Shown here: positions 43,808-53,486 of the stretch, one piece after another | How positions within the stretch are numbered: the first letter of the stretch is position 1 | Layout of the letters: every line of letters starts with the position of its first letter | DNA from: CAYRWR01 sp964428015 | Lineage (GTDB): Bacteria > Spirochaetota > Brevinematia > Brevinematales > CAYRWR01 | Reading direction: 5' to 3' | Assembly (NCBI GenBank): GCA_964428015.1 | Contig: CAYRWR010000011.1 | Span: 1 to 64,000 of the forward strand | DNA: 64,000 nucleotides | Made by a program: the position numbers and the translations under genes | Notes under the pieces: generated by a model | Databases searched by the model: none | What the model saw: only the letters and a program-made list of their open reading frames with translations | What the model was told of the DNA's origin: nothing

Positions 43808-45973
43808 TTATTTCCATAGGTCCTCATTTATTGTCCGTATATAATTAGGCTGCTCTACTACATTGTATAAATGTACAGTTGCAGTTTCATGATAATTCCA
43901 AGTAGTTACTTGATAATAAACATTTGGTTTATATCCTCTTTCAATACCTGGTATACATAAAATTTTAGTGTAATCACCTAAAAAAAGTTTTGGCCAAGCC
44001 ACTCCTATTAGAATACTTACTCCTCTGTAATAAACCCCGTATGCTTGAGAAACATTATTACAGATAACAGTATCATATATCGTAATTGTATTATGTGCAC
44101 CTATAGATAACCCCGCCCCATATGCACCAGTATACAAAAAAGGAAGATATTCACTATAAGTTAGAAAAACAAAAAATGCTGGAATTAATCCTGGTTTTTC
44201 AATATAATACTTTATTGTATTGTCAGATATTATACAATTACTGATTTGACAATAGTTTCCATTAATTAAAGCACCACCGCCATGTGTTTCTGTATCAAGA
44301 AATGATGTTGTAGTAAAAAAGTCCTTTTTGTAATTTAATTCTCTTATATTAAATTTTATTTGAGAACTAATAATTTGATTACTATCACCAATTATCTCTA
44401 TTCCTCTCAATGAATTGTGAAAATATGAGTTTTTTATAATGTTATTTCTACTAATATTTAAAAATAGTGCATCTCCTGAACTATTTATGCAATCTAGATT
44501 TTCAAGACAAGATGAACGGGAATTATAAATTTCCAAACCTTGATTGAAATATAAATCCTTTAAAAACATTGAAGTTACCGGAAGCGCGTTGATCTCCGGT
44601 TTTTCAACTATAACCGTTTTCATCATATTGTATTGATCATTAAAATTTAAAGGTGTATGAATGCTAAAATCTGTTGAGTACCCTCCCTCGATTTTAATAT
44701 TACTTTTCAGGGTAAATGCTGAATAAATCCCTTCAGAAACAAATAAATTAGTAATTCCTAAAGAAATTGCTAAACCCATTGCTGGATTAATATTTGCCAA
44801 TGGATCATTAATAGTCCCATTATTTTCATCACTTCCATTCTGAGAGACATAGATTGCCGTGCCTTCGTACAACAGGAAAGTATTTGTTATATATTGAATA
44901 AAACCTACCCCGTTTTCACTCCGGAAGATCACTTCCACCCTGCCGCTATCCCTCAATCGTGGAGCAAATAACAATTTATAATTATTAGCGTCCAGCCTGG
45001 TCATTGCCTGCCAGTTATAATTTGTAGTAGGGGTATTTATTGCTAAATCAAAATTAACCAGCGAGCTATCTGAGGAATATGCCTGCAGCTCAATGGAATT
45101 ATTTGTGTTAAATACATAGGGGTCGTTTTTAGCCCTGACCCAGATAGTAGGGACAGTACGGTCCAGGTCAAACTTAAACATGCAAGAAGTGGTATTACCC
45201 ATGAGATCCGAGGCTCTGACCACCAGAGAATGAGTGCCTTCGGCAAAAGACTCCAGTGCCACATTCACCGCAGCAAAATCATCTTGAGCTGCCAGATGGT
45301 AGGGCTTGCTGTCCACTTTATACTCAATGCGGTCTATGCCTACATCATCAGAGGCAAAGGCTCTAAAGTGTAAGCTTGGGCCCTGAACATAGATATTGTG
45401 TTTGATATGATTAGTGGCAGGATAGAGTAACCTGAGGCTGGGTATCTGTTTATCATCCGATCCCCAGGAAGGGAAGTACAGGGTATCACCCTGCAGATAC
45501 CACACCGTTTGGTTAGTGAGATAGTAATCATTGGTCACCGTATTGGTGATTTTTTTAGTACCCGGTTTATTCTTATTAGAGATAATATTGGTGATTTCGA
45601 TAAAATGATAATTGGTAATATTGGTAAAACCTATGTCTTTGATAGTGATACCATAGTCCTGTCCCACCACCTGGTTGGACACATAGAGAGCGACCTCATA
45701 GCCCATATCCGGGCTGATCCCCAGGAGCTTCATTCCACCCATAGCTACCTGAAAATTGGAAATATCCATCATCTGCGGCTGATACTGACCGTCAGCCATA
45801 CTCAGGCGAATCTCATAGGGAGATACCGCCCGGATTGAGACCGGGTAATAAATTGTGATACCTTGCCCATGGTAGACATGCTGCTGTCCATCGCTGGGTG
45901 GGACAAGATTACACCCCTCCACAGCCAGCCATGCTGCCAGTATCCATACTAAACCCAGCCTTTTCATACTCAT
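43808..45973 (-). CDS. beta-helix surface lipoprotein, type B
   Basis: 721 residues. Lipobox VEGC (Cys21). A stalk region (about 40-125) starts with VSPYEIRLSMADGQ and is shared with the protein at 61644. Two Ig-like domains follow (SLHFRAFASDDVGIDRIEYK, YVFNTNNSIELQAYSSDS). From about 375 a right-handed beta-helix begins with AIYVSQNGSDENNGTINDP and runs to the end. The last 360 codons are strikingly AT-rich compared with the first half. Second gene after the type A gene at 46018, 44 nt apart. GGAGG precedes the ATG. Function unknown; adhesin or polysaccharide-binding possible. Confidence 0.75.
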   Translation of the reverse strand: MSMKRLGLVWILAAWLAVEGCNLVPPSDGQQHVYHGQGITIYYPVSIRAVSPYEIRLSMADGQYQPQMMDISNFQVAMGGMKLLGISPDMGYEVALYVSNQVVGQDYGITIKDIGFTNITNYHFIEITNIISNKNKPGTKKITNTVTNDYYLTNQTVWYLQGDTLYFPSWGSDDKQIPSLRLLYPATNHIKHNIYVQGPSLHFRAFASDDVGIDRIEYKVDSKPYHLAAQDDFAAVNVALESFAEGTHSLVVRASDLMGNTTSCMFKFDLDRTVPTIWVRAKNDPYVFNTNNSIELQAYSSDSSLVNFDLAINTPTTNYNWQAMTRLDANNYKLLFAPRLRDSGRVEVIFRSENGVGFIQYITNTFLLYEGTAIYVSQNGSDENNGTINDPLANINPAMGLAISLGITNLFVSEGIYSAFTLKSNIKIEGGYSTDFSIHTPLNFNDQYNMMKTVIVEKPEINALPVTSMFLKDLYFNQGLEIYNSRSSCLENLDCINSSGDALFLNISRNNIIKNSYFHNSLRGIEIIGDSNQIISSQIKFNIRELNYKKDFFTTTSFLDTETHGGGALINGNYCQISNCIISDNTIKYYIEKPGLIPAFFVFLTYSEYLPFLYTGAYGAGLSIGAHNTITIYDTVICNNVSQAYGVYYRGVSILIGVAWPKLFLGDYTKILCIPGIERGYKPNVYYQVTTWNYHETATVHLYNVVEQPNYIRTINEDLWK

Positions 45974-46017
45974 ATCTGCCTCCAGCGTATTATTTCAGAT
46001 AGTACCAGCTAGTATCA

Positions 46018-48171
46018 CTAGATGTTGGTATTATCAAAATACGCTCCTGACAGACTATTTATGGCATTTACTGTTATCAGATTACCCCCGCCATTGGCGT
46101 CATAATAGTATGCTCCGCCTACTTTGGGAAATTGAGGGAAAGTATTTGAGACCACAGAGGTAGGACTGGCATTGGTTGTACGTTCATATATATGTATGGT
46201 CTGGTTTGTGGTGAAAATATTTTGTTTTACTCCTAATATATAACCAATAGCTTTTGAAGTAGAATAGCCATTATTCACATCTAAAAATCTTAGTGCATTT
46301 ATGTAGACAAGGTTCCTGTTTACATAAAATTCAGCACGCAAATTTCCAGTACCTGTCCATCCATTCTGGAAGACAGAGGTGCGGATCACATTACTTTTAG
46401 CGGTTCCCCAGATAGAATTATCTTCAAAATTTAATACAAAGTTGTATCCATTAATTGCAGAAGTTTGAGAGTTAATATCTATTACAGCGATATCTGCATT
46501 TATATTAGTAAAGATATTGTTCCTAATTGTGAGCCCTCCTGTATTAACCGGTCCAGTTGTAGATAATAAATGTTTTTCATAAAACAATCGGCTGCCGGAA
46601 ATTCCTGTAAACATATTGTTATTAAAGTATAAATAATGTGATGCACTCCCTGTACCAGTTTCTGACCAGAACAGGCCGTTGTTACCCACATTCATATTTG
46701 ATAACACACAATCATTAAATTCGATATGATAGTTGTAATTAGCATATGTCCTGAATAAGGTCCCATTCATTGAAATTGTAGAGTTTATTATTTTTATATA
46801 AATAGACGCAGTATCTTGAATGACAATATTAGATAAAATGGTACAATTTGAAATGGAAGAAAGGTTACCTGAACTATACAGATTTATTGGCCCTTTTATC
46901 ATGAAATTATGAATTTTTCCATAATTACCAATCATTGTAAGCAGATTCTTTGGTATTATTGTATTCGGAATAGGTGAGATGCTTTTAAAATCACTGGAAT
47001 AACTCCCATAGACTTGTGGATATGCATTGACTGCCCAAAGCATTTCATTATAGGTCCCACTAGTAACTTTTAATTTTTGAGCACCTATTGTTATTGCTCG
47101 AAGTCTTCCATTATCAATAGTCCTCTTGGGAAACACCCAACTTCCGTCCCCATTATTGTTACCATTTGTAGATACATAGATTGAATGTTCATTATATATC
47201 ACCTTATATCGATAATACTGCTTTTCGTTTCCGGCAGTATCGATGGCTTTAAAATAGAAGTGGTTGGTACTCTGCTCTTCTGGTAGAGTAGTGTTGGTAA
47301 AATTGAAAGTCCAGTTGGAGAGGCCTGTCCAATTGGCTGTATAGAGATAATTGGAATAATAGTTTGAGACAAAAATCGAGATATAACTGATGTTTCTTTC
47401 ATCCCAGGCTGTTCCATTAAAAGTAATGGGCTGTCCCGGGTTACATATAAAATTTCCATTAGTATTAACAACTGTAAAAACAGGGTCTGTCCTGTCCACA
47501 TTTACCACCACATAAGTGACTGTAGCATTACCTTTGAGGTCAACAGCTTTGGCATAGATGACATGAGCATAATTTTCATTGATTACTGAGGTGTTAATAT
47601 TAGAATACCAGTTAACTTTTCCATTTACTTTTTTATAAACATCCCCATCAATCTTTATCTGAACATATTGAATACCCTTGTCATCAGAAGCACTGCCATA
47701 TATGTCAAATGATTTACCCATCAGCTGGTTTTCCACCGGTTCAGTAATCTGTATCACCGGGGGTACAGTGTCATCACTGCCGTATCCATAGAATCCATTG
47801 GTCTCCACGATAATATTGGAACTCTGGAAGCTCTGTATATTGCTATAGGTCAGCTGATAATTAGAATTAGCTTCCATGGGAGAAGTATATAGATAGACTA
47901 TATAATTGGATATCTTATCCCTAACCGCCGAATTGATGTCCAGTGCCCCATCCAGGATTATATAATTACTGATATTTTCAGCGCTGGATCTTTCCATGAT
48001 GGTAGTGAATACTACTTTAACTTTATCCACTGCCACGGGCTGTACATATGCTACCATAGGTACTATTATGATATTGGTACTCAGGCTATTAAGAGCATTA
48101 TTGATATCTTCAATACTGCATGCCCCTAATAAAGTTGTAAAAAAGAGTAAGGAAAGAGCTATTCTTTTCAT
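46018..48171 (-). CDS. beta-helix surface lipoprotein, type A
   Basis: 717 residues. Lipobox LGAC (Cys18). Residues about 40-125: SbsA-like Ig domain (YVQPVAVDKVKVVFTTIM). About 135-330: two Ig-like domains, the first opening GYGSDDTVPPVIQITEP with LMGKSFDIYGSASDDKG. From about 345 (SIYVSTNGNNNGDGSW) a right-handed beta-helix with repeated 'NNIFTNI', 'NNMFTGI' rungs. The N-terminal 340 residues are clearly homologous to the protein at 57172, the helices much less so. First gene of a pair with the type B gene at 43808; own promoter. Confidence 0.75.
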   Translation of the reverse strand: MKRIALSLLFFTTLLGACSIEDINNALNSLSTNIIIVPMVAYVQPVAVDKVKVVFTTIMERSSAENISNYIILDGALDINSAVRDKISNYIVYLYTSPMEANSNYQLTYSNIQSFQSSNIIVETNGFYGYGSDDTVPPVIQITEPVENQLMGKSFDIYGSASDDKGIQYVQIKIDGDVYKKVNGKVNWYSNINTSVINENYAHVIYAKAVDLKGNATVTYVVVNVDRTDPVFTVVNTNGNFICNPGQPITFNGTAWDERNISYISIFVSNYYSNYLYTANWTGLSNWTFNFTNTTLPEEQSTNHFYFKAIDTAGNEKQYYRYKVIYNEHSIYVSTNGNNNGDGSWVFPKRTIDNGRLRAITIGAQKLKVTSGTYNEMLWAVNAYPQVYGSYSSDFKSISPIPNTIIPKNLLTMIGNYGKIHNFMIKGPINLYSSGNLSSISNCTILSNIVIQDTASIYIKIINSTISMNGTLFRTYANYNYHIEFNDCVLSNMNVGNNGLFWSETGTGSASHYLYFNNNMFTGISGSRLFYEKHLLSTTGPVNTGGLTIRNNIFTNINADIAVIDINSQTSAINGYNFVLNFEDNSIWGTAKSNVIRTSVFQNGWTGTGNLRAEFYVNRNLVYINALRFLDVNNGYSTSKAIGYILGVKQNIFTTNQTIHIYERTTNASPTSVVSNTFPQFPKVGGAYYYDANGGGNLITVNAINSLSGAYFDNTNI

Positions 48172-48197
48172 ATCACTGCCCCTGAAAGTTTTTGATT

Positions 48198-48226
48198 ATT
48201 CTACTTTCATATAGGAAATAACACAA
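48198..48226 (-). promoter_or_regulatory. promoter of the beta-helix lipoprotein pair
   Basis: Minus strand: TTGTGT (48226-48221), 17 bp, TAGAAT (48203-48198), about 27 nt before the ATG at 48171. Confidence 0.6.
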
Positions 48227-48337
48227 GTTTTATAGTGTAATATATTGATTCGCAATTATAATATTACATTTGTTGTTATATCTCCATATATTTTAATGTA
48301 TTTAGATTTTAAATTAATATATTAGGTTTCCTGTTTT

Positions 48338-48366
48338 TTGCTAAAATATACCCCTCATGCTAAAAT
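48338..48366 (+). promoter_or_regulatory. promoter of the Dpm1-like glycosyltransferase gene
   Basis: TTGCTA (48338-48343), 17 bp, TAAAAT (48361-48366). Predicted start near 48373, which lies after the upstream in-frame ATG at 48357 and so supports the ATG at 48390. Confidence 0.7.
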
Positions 48367-48389
48367 ATTCCACTATTCAGGAGTTGCCC

Positions 48390-49106
48390 ATGAAAGGTTT
48401 AGTCATTATCCCCACATATAATGAAGCAGAAAATGCGCCAAAGATCATTCCGGCTGTTTTGGCTGTGGATAAAAGCCTGCATGTCCTGATCGTGGATGAC
48501 GGTAGCCCCGACGGTACCGCCTCAATAGTAAAAGAGATGATAAAAGAAAACAAGCGTATCCACATCCTGGAACGGGCTGAAAAGAACGGCCTGGGCCGGG
48601 CTTATATCGCGGGATTTAAATGGGCCCTGGAAAACAGCTTTGATTTCGTCCTGGAGATGGACGCAGACTTTTCTCATGACCCTGAAGAGATTCCTCTGTT
48701 TTTAAAAGCCATGCAGGAAGGCTATGACGGGGTGTTCGGCTCCCGCTATATACACGGCGTTCGTGTACTGAACTGGGATCTGCACCGCCTGCTGCTCAGC
48801 ATAGGGGGCAACTACTACGCCCGTTTTGCCACCGGGGTCAAGCTGACCGACCTTACCGGGGGCTTCAATCTCTATACCCGACATGCTCTGGAGACAGTAG
48901 ACCTGGATCAGATCAAATCCAATGGCTACTCTTTCCAGATCGAAATGAAGTCTAAAACTACCTATAACGGACTCAAAGTAATCGAAGTACCTATCATCTT
49001 CCGTGACCGCCAGGAAGGCACCACCAAGATGAGCGGCGGTATAGTTAATGAAGCTCTGTTTAAATGCTGGAAGATCCGCTTTGATAAATGGTTCAAACGG
49101 TATTAG
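48390..49106 (+). CDS. polyprenol-phosphate mannosyltransferase-like GT2 enzyme
   Basis: 238 residues, GT2 family without membrane helices, Dpm1 type. VIIPTYNEAENAPKIIPAVL at the N-terminus, IVDDGSPDGTA nucleotide-sugar binding, MDADFSHDPEEIP with the metal-binding DAD, SRYIHG, and the LTDLTGGFNLYTR acceptor loop. It would transfer a sugar from GDP- or UDP-sugar to a polyprenyl phosphate at the inner membrane for glycan or protein glycosylation. CAGGAG stands 7 nt before the ATG; a start 11 codons upstream is excluded by the promoter position. Confidence 0.9.
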   Translation: MKGLVIIPTYNEAENAPKIIPAVLAVDKSLHVLIVDDGSPDGTASIVKEMIKENKRIHILERAEKNGLGRAYIAGFKWALENSFDFVLEMDADFSHDPEEIPLFLKAMQEGYDGVFGSRYIHGVRVLNWDLHRLLLSIGGNYYARFATGVKLTDLTGGFNLYTRHALETVDLDQIKSNGYSFQIEMKSKTTYNGLKVIEVPIIFRDRQEGTTKMSGGIVNEALFKCWKIRFDKWFKRY

Positions 49107-49120
49107 GGCTTTGAATAATC

Positions 49121-49149
49121 ACGTCTGAGACACTGAGTGCACTGAGATT
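49121..49149. repeat. degenerate GGACAC-type dispersed repeat
   Basis: ACGTCTGAGACACTGAGTGC followed by ACTGAGATT shows the quasi-tandem 'GACACTGAG-TGCACTGAG' pattern, related to 8430-8463. It lies just after the glycosyltransferase gene. Confidence 0.3.
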
Positions 49150-49277
49150 GTAGGACAGGTGTTTTACACTTCTCTGATAAGAGTAAAGGTTACATTGATT
49201 AATCATTGGGTTAACAACTTTCACCCTTTTCTTAAGGGTCTTGTGTGTCTAAGTAGTGATTCAGACTAGCCCTGTTT

Positions 49278-50936
49278 TTACCCGATTTTCTTCCAATTTT
49301 CCAATAGATTCCTGATCGAAAGAGCGTTCCCTGCTCCCTCGTCTTTTTCTACTCCTGAATAAGCAGTCATTTTCCATGAAGACATCAGCTTTCTGGTACT
49401 TTCCATTAATTCCTGATTGTTTACCATACCTGAAATTCTTTCCAGTATTGTTTCATCCTTCCAGGATTGATCCATGCCAAATTTTAAAATAAGAAAATCT
49501 CTGATTAATTTATAGGCTTCAGACGCTGCCTGTTTTATCTTTCCTTGACTGTATAGTTCATCACAGATTTTCAATCTGGACTCCATTTCTTTTTCCCAGC
49601 CGGTCTTGCGGGCATAGAGCGGATCCTGTTTCAATCTTTGACTGTGTCTGCCCCAAAACCAGCCTGCCAGGGGGAGAAGCAGTAGAATGCAGCTCAGGAC
49701 CCATATCCAGGCGGGGAGCCTTTTTCTAACCGGTACTTTTTCAGATCTGTTCAAGGAGTTCCATTTCATGTTTTTTGAGAGTGTTGATCCTGTTCCGGGC
49801 AGGAATGTCAGCTTGATTTCCTTAAGTACTTGTTCTCTGGGGCGCCCCTGTAAATCCTGATAACGTATTTTCAATTCCGGGATAATATAATCCCCCGGTT
49901 TGGATGCACTGATTCTGTAGGTCAGGAACTGCTCAAACTGCATTTCCTGTCCATCCCAATGTAGAGGTTTGATGGAACTTTCTACCAGGAAAATGTTCAA
50001 TCCTGGTATATTAATTTCCGCATAGGGGTTTGATAATACTTTTAAATTTCCATTGCCCTGCATAGTGATGTGAATATCCATACTATCTCCGGCGCGCAGT
50101 GGAAGCTTAGTGTACTCTGATTCCAGTTTCATATCACCCCGATATACCAGCCCGGTGCTATTATCAGGAGGTACTGGTATATAGAAATTATCCACAGGCA
50201 GTCGGTAAATCCCAAAGGCGGAATAGGCGTTTATGATAGGAGATTGTACCAGGATATTTCCCGTATCCGTGGGAAAAAACACATAGCGCTTCACTATCCG
50301 GTAAAATAGCTCCACCCCATTGGCTCTGGCGGAAAACACCGGGCTGTTGGTCAATGTTTCTGATATATCATAATACATACACTGATGTGCTACGAGTTTT
50401 TCACTTTCCTGAAAGCCTATATTCAAATCATCCTGGGTCTGGGCATAGACCCTGGCTTCTACTACTACGGGCTGGTTTTTTTTAATGACCGGTGTCAGTA
50501 TCTGCATGACCATGGAATATTCGATGCGTCTGCTCATGGACTGAACCTGCTGCTGATCAAACACCTGAATACTGACCGGTTGCGTCCTGTATTCGTCTTT
50601 TTTTCCCTGAAAAATAAATTCACCCAGTGTAAGGTTGCCGGTTTTTCTGGGAATAATAATATAACTGTAAATAATAGCTCTTTCCGTGACTTTTTGTCCG
50701 GTGTTCAGATCTATGCTGGTAGAAGTATAGGGCCCCATACCGGCTAATTGGACCAGAATGTTCTTATCAGAAGGGGTTTTTACTACTTTCACCTGTTCCG
50801 GTACTTTGATTTCCACCTGATATTGTTGTCCGGTTATCATTCTCCCGGAGCTCATGTTCAGAGGGACGATAGTAGTGGCATGACTGAGACAGGGTATAAC
50901 AGCCAGGCTTAAAAATACCAGTAAATATCTATACAT
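49278..50936 (-). CDS. BatD family protein
   Basis: 552 residues. Signal peptide (SLAVIPCLSHA), several immunoglobulin-like domains, one membrane helix at about 405-425 (WIWVLSCILLLLPLAGWFW) and a cytoplasmic helical tail. The pattern with ARVYAQTQDDLNIGFQESEK and IKKNQPVVVEARVY fits BatD ('oxygen tolerance'), usually encoded with BatA/B (VWA domains) and BatE. None of those genes is near, so it is an orphan here. Role in envelope stress is inferred from the family. AAGGAA precedes the ATG. Confidence 0.75.
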   Translation of the reverse strand: MYRYLLVFLSLAVIPCLSHATTIVPLNMSSGRMITGQQYQVEIKVPEQVKVVKTPSDKNILVQLAGMGPYTSTSIDLNTGQKVTERAIIYSYIIIPRKTGNLTLGEFIFQGKKDEYRTQPVSIQVFDQQQVQSMSRRIEYSMVMQILTPVIKKNQPVVVEARVYAQTQDDLNIGFQESEKLVAHQCMYYDISETLTNSPVFSARANGVELFYRIVKRYVFFPTDTGNILVQSPIINAYSAFGIYRLPVDNFYIPVPPDNSTGLVYRGDMKLESEYTKLPLRAGDSMDIHITMQGNGNLKVLSNPYAEINIPGLNIFLVESSIKPLHWDGQEMQFEQFLTYRISASKPGDYIIPELKIRYQDLQGRPREQVLKEIKLTFLPGTGSTLSKNMKWNSLNRSEKVPVRKRLPAWIWVLSCILLLLPLAGWFWGRHSQRLKQDPLYARKTGWEKEMESRLKICDELYSQGKIKQAASEAYKLIRDFLILKFGMDQSWKDETILERISGMVNNQELMESTRKLMSSWKMTAYSGVEKDEGAGNALSIRNLLENWKKIG

Positions 50937-50960
50937 ACCTATTCCTTTTATTGTGGTAAT

Positions 50961-50989
50961 ACTTTAGTGAGAATAAGATTTTCTGTCAA
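50961..50989 (-). promoter_or_regulatory. batD promoter
   Basis: Minus strand: TTGACA (50989-50984), 17 bp, TAAAGT (50966-50961). The -35 box begins directly after the T-run of the terminator of the upstream operon. Confidence 0.7.
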
Positions 50990-50990
50990 G

Positions 50991-51023
50991 CAAAAAAAAA
51001 CCTCCCCCGAAGGGGAGGTTTAA
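50991..51023 (-). terminator. terminator of the DOMON/barrel operon
   Basis: AAACCTCCCC/GGGGAGGTTT stem with CGAA loop and nine T on the minus strand, 17 nt past the stop at 51040. Confidence 0.92.
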
Positions 51024-51039
51024 AATCAACCGAAGTTAA

Positions 51040-52500
51040 TTATTTTGTGTACAGAGAAACAGTACCGGTAGAACCATCGATCTTAATACCCTGAGTTGTG
51101 GTATTGAAAGAGGTAAATCCGGCTTTAGGTGTGGTGTGTCCATCACCCAGGTTGTCGGCTCTGTCACTCCACCATGCTCCACCAACTTCATCAGCTTTGA
51201 AGGACAGCTGGGTGTTGAAATTGCCGGTTCCGTCATGGTTAGTGATGTTAGCCACATAGGAAGAAGGAATTGACACACTGTTACTGTAGAATCCACCCAC
51301 CAGAGTAATAATCTGAGGAGCGCCTACAGCCAGAGCCCAGGTACCATACCATTCAGGGCTGAGCAGAGCAGCAGCACCATCATAGTTTACAGTAGCTTTC
51401 TGGATTCCAGTATACCAGTAAGTAACAGAAGTCAAGGTGTCAGATGCAAAGTTAATCACGATTGCAGTTGTGTTAGTGTTTCCAGATGCATCTACCAGAC
51501 CATTGATTGTAAGAGTGTATGATTGACCAAAATTCAGAACAGCACTCAGATCAAATTCGATAGAATCACCATTCAAGGCTGCAGGTACGTTTCCACCGTT
51601 ATTGGTGAGAACAGCATCTCCAGAGAGAATAAATGTTACACCTGAAACCAGGTTTCCGCCGGAAATCATAGAAGCATTGATTCCACCCAAAGCCTTTACA
51701 CTAATCTTATCTGTAGGCAGAATTTTTCCACCTTCAGCAGGAGAAGTGGACAGCAGAATAAAGGAAGCAGTGGTTCCCCATTCAGGGATATCTGCTTCAG
51801 CAGCCTGAAGGTTTTTGAAGGGGATGAACACATAAGATTTTGTTGAAGTGTCTGCTGTATCAGCTGTATCAGCTTTAGCTACAAAACCGAATTTGAATTC
51901 GATACTATTAGCAAAACCCCATCTTTCGTCATCATTTTTCAGAGTGACTTTGTCGATTTTGACAACATAGAGGTCATCTGATCCTACTTTCTGAGTAGCC
52001 AGGCCCAACTGGATTGCTCTACGACCGTAGAATCCTCCGATCTGGTTAGCATTTCCATCTACACCGGGTTCACCAATAATGAAGGGGACATAAGATGACC
52101 ACCAACCGGCATTGATAGATTTTGAAGCGCCGTTTACAGCTTCCATAGGCCAACCAGGTACCCAGGTAGCTTTAGCCAGTCTGTTGGTCAGAGCATTAGT
52201 ATTGGTCTGCATCATAGCAGGTACCAATGCAAAGTAAACAGAAGTAGCGTCAGCTACTACAGCTACGCCGTAAATCTTGGTGCCGGCGATTAATCCCCAG
52301 TCTGACGCGTCAGTTTCGTTGATATCAACGATAGCGCCGGCTGTTTCCAGCTGGTTGGTAATGGCAGTATAGACAGCAGCAGGCAGGGTAACAGAATAGT
52401 CAGTCCGGACTTCAGGTACAACAGGGGGGGGACAAGCGGTCAGGGCTAGTACAGAAGCAAACATTACTACAGCAACAAAGGCTTTAACCATGTTTCTCAT
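51040..52500 (-). CDS. large lipoprotein of the DOMON/barrel operon
   Basis: 486 residues. Lipobox LTAC (Cys23), then PPPVVPEVRTDYS. Residues about 60-260 suggest a ligand-binding beta-sandwich (VADATSVYFALVPAMMQTNT, KVTLKNDDERWGFANSIEF). About 265-370 is an SbsA/Ig-like region (ILLSTSPAEGGKILPTDKIS, SYTLTINGLVDASGNTNTTA). The end (about 375-486) resembles CBM-like folds with many Trp and Tyr (YWYTGIQKATVNYDG, PEWYGTW, GGAWWSDRAD). Third gene of the operon, 41 nt after its neighbour. Likely surface-exposed glycan-binding partner of the barrel protein; inferred. Confidence 0.65.
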   Translation of the reverse strand: MRNMVKAFVAVVMFASVLALTACPPPVVPEVRTDYSVTLPAAVYTAITNQLETAGAIVDINETDASDWGLIAGTKIYGVAVVADATSVYFALVPAMMQTNTNALTNRLAKATWVPGWPMEAVNGASKSINAGWWSSYVPFIIGEPGVDGNANQIGGFYGRRAIQLGLATQKVGSDDLYVVKIDKVTLKNDDERWGFANSIEFKFGFVAKADTADTADTSTKSYVFIPFKNLQAAEADIPEWGTTASFILLSTSPAEGGKILPTDKISVKALGGINASMISGGNLVSGVTFILSGDAVLTNNGGNVPAALNGDSIEFDLSAVLNFGQSYTLTINGLVDASGNTNTTAIVINFASDTLTSVTYWYTGIQKATVNYDGAAALLSPEWYGTWALAVGAPQIITLVGGFYSNSVSIPSSYVANITNHDGTGNFNTQLSFKADEVGGAWWSDRADNLGDGHTTPKAGFTSFNTTTQGIKIDGSTGTVSLYTK

Positions 52501-52541
52501 ATAGAAACCTCCTAAAAAAATTTGTTTTTATTTTATTACAT

Positions 52542-53471
52542 TTAAAAACCGGATACCGCTATCCAGTTAGTCAGGTAGATGTCATAGGCCGCGGCACCTT
52601 TTCCCTGGTCGGGAACCCAATCCACCGCTGTGGCATTGGCGTCACTCAGCAGTCCCATAGCGTCGGCAGTAGTAGCATCATCTACTCTGAATGCTATATA
52701 AAAGGTAGCCGGTATATTGGTAATATTGGGTCCGAAGATGCTGCGCAGGGGTATGGCTACCTCGGTCACGGAGTTCTGTCCATAGAAGGGCCAGGACTCA
52801 CTGTCTCCTGAAGCGGTAAAGGTCGTGTGTTCAACTGTACCTGAGGCAAAATTATAGACATGGGCGTCCCTTTCAACCGGACGGTAATGTTTCACAAACA
52901 GGGAAATACCCTGATTGGTAGCCAGATAGGCAGTAGAGGTGTTGCCATTGGTGGTGATGATGCCCATTTCTTCAAATGAACCCACAGTCCCTGTGATACC
53001 CCTATCAGCGATACCGGTATTGTCCAGCACCCAGATGCTGTTGGAATAACTATTCCAGGTATCATTGGTGGTCCAGCCGTTATTGATAAATATGTAACTG
53101 GCACCGGCAAACCGGACATCCACACCGTCATCTTCAGGCAGTCCGGGTGATCTCATCCCCAGATACAGGTAGAAAAAGTCATAAGCGATATAGACATTGG
53201 TGATGTCATGGTACTGCTTGGTAGCAGTACCGTTTCCGGACTTGGCATCCTTGACCCCATCTTTGACCAGTACTCGGTTAGGACCGAAGTCATTTTCCAG
53301 GTCGCCTGAAAAATATATGGATCCGGTATAGTAGTCGCTGTTCACATTCACCAGCACAGGGTCAGCGTTAGCCAGGAACCAGTCTATGTATTGTTTATTT
53401 CCTATATTCAGGGCACCGCATCCGCTGACGGCGATGAGGGCTGCTGAAAGTAAAAATAATATTCTTTTCAT
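52542..53471 (-). CDS. DOMON-like lipoprotein
   Basis: 309 residues. Lipobox VSGC (Cys18). The mature part reads as one DOMON/CBM9-like beta-sandwich: FSGDLENDFGPNRVLVKDG, then ITNVYIAYDFFYLYLGMRSP, DDGVDVRFAGASYIFINNG and FYIAFRVDDAT. The 'Y-x-A-x-D-x-x-x-L-Y-L-G' strand pattern is typical of domains that sense or bind sugars or haem. Second gene of the operon, 16 nt after the barrel gene. AAGGAG precedes the ATG. Confidence 0.65.
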   Translation of the reverse strand: MKRILFLLSAALIAVSGCGALNIGNKQYIDWFLANADPVLVNVNSDYYTGSIYFSGDLENDFGPNRVLVKDGVKDAKSGNGTATKQYHDITNVYIAYDFFYLYLGMRSPGLPEDDGVDVRFAGASYIFINNGWTTNDTWNSYSNSIWVLDNTGIADRGITGTVGSFEEMGIITTNGNTSTAYLATNQGISLFVKHYRPVERDAHVYNFASGTVEHTTFTASGDSESWPFYGQNSVTEVAIPLRSIFGPNITNIPATFYIAFRVDDATTADAMGLLSDANATAVDWVPDQGKGAAAYDIYLTNWIAVSGF

Positions 53472-53486
53472 GCTTTTCTCCTTGTA

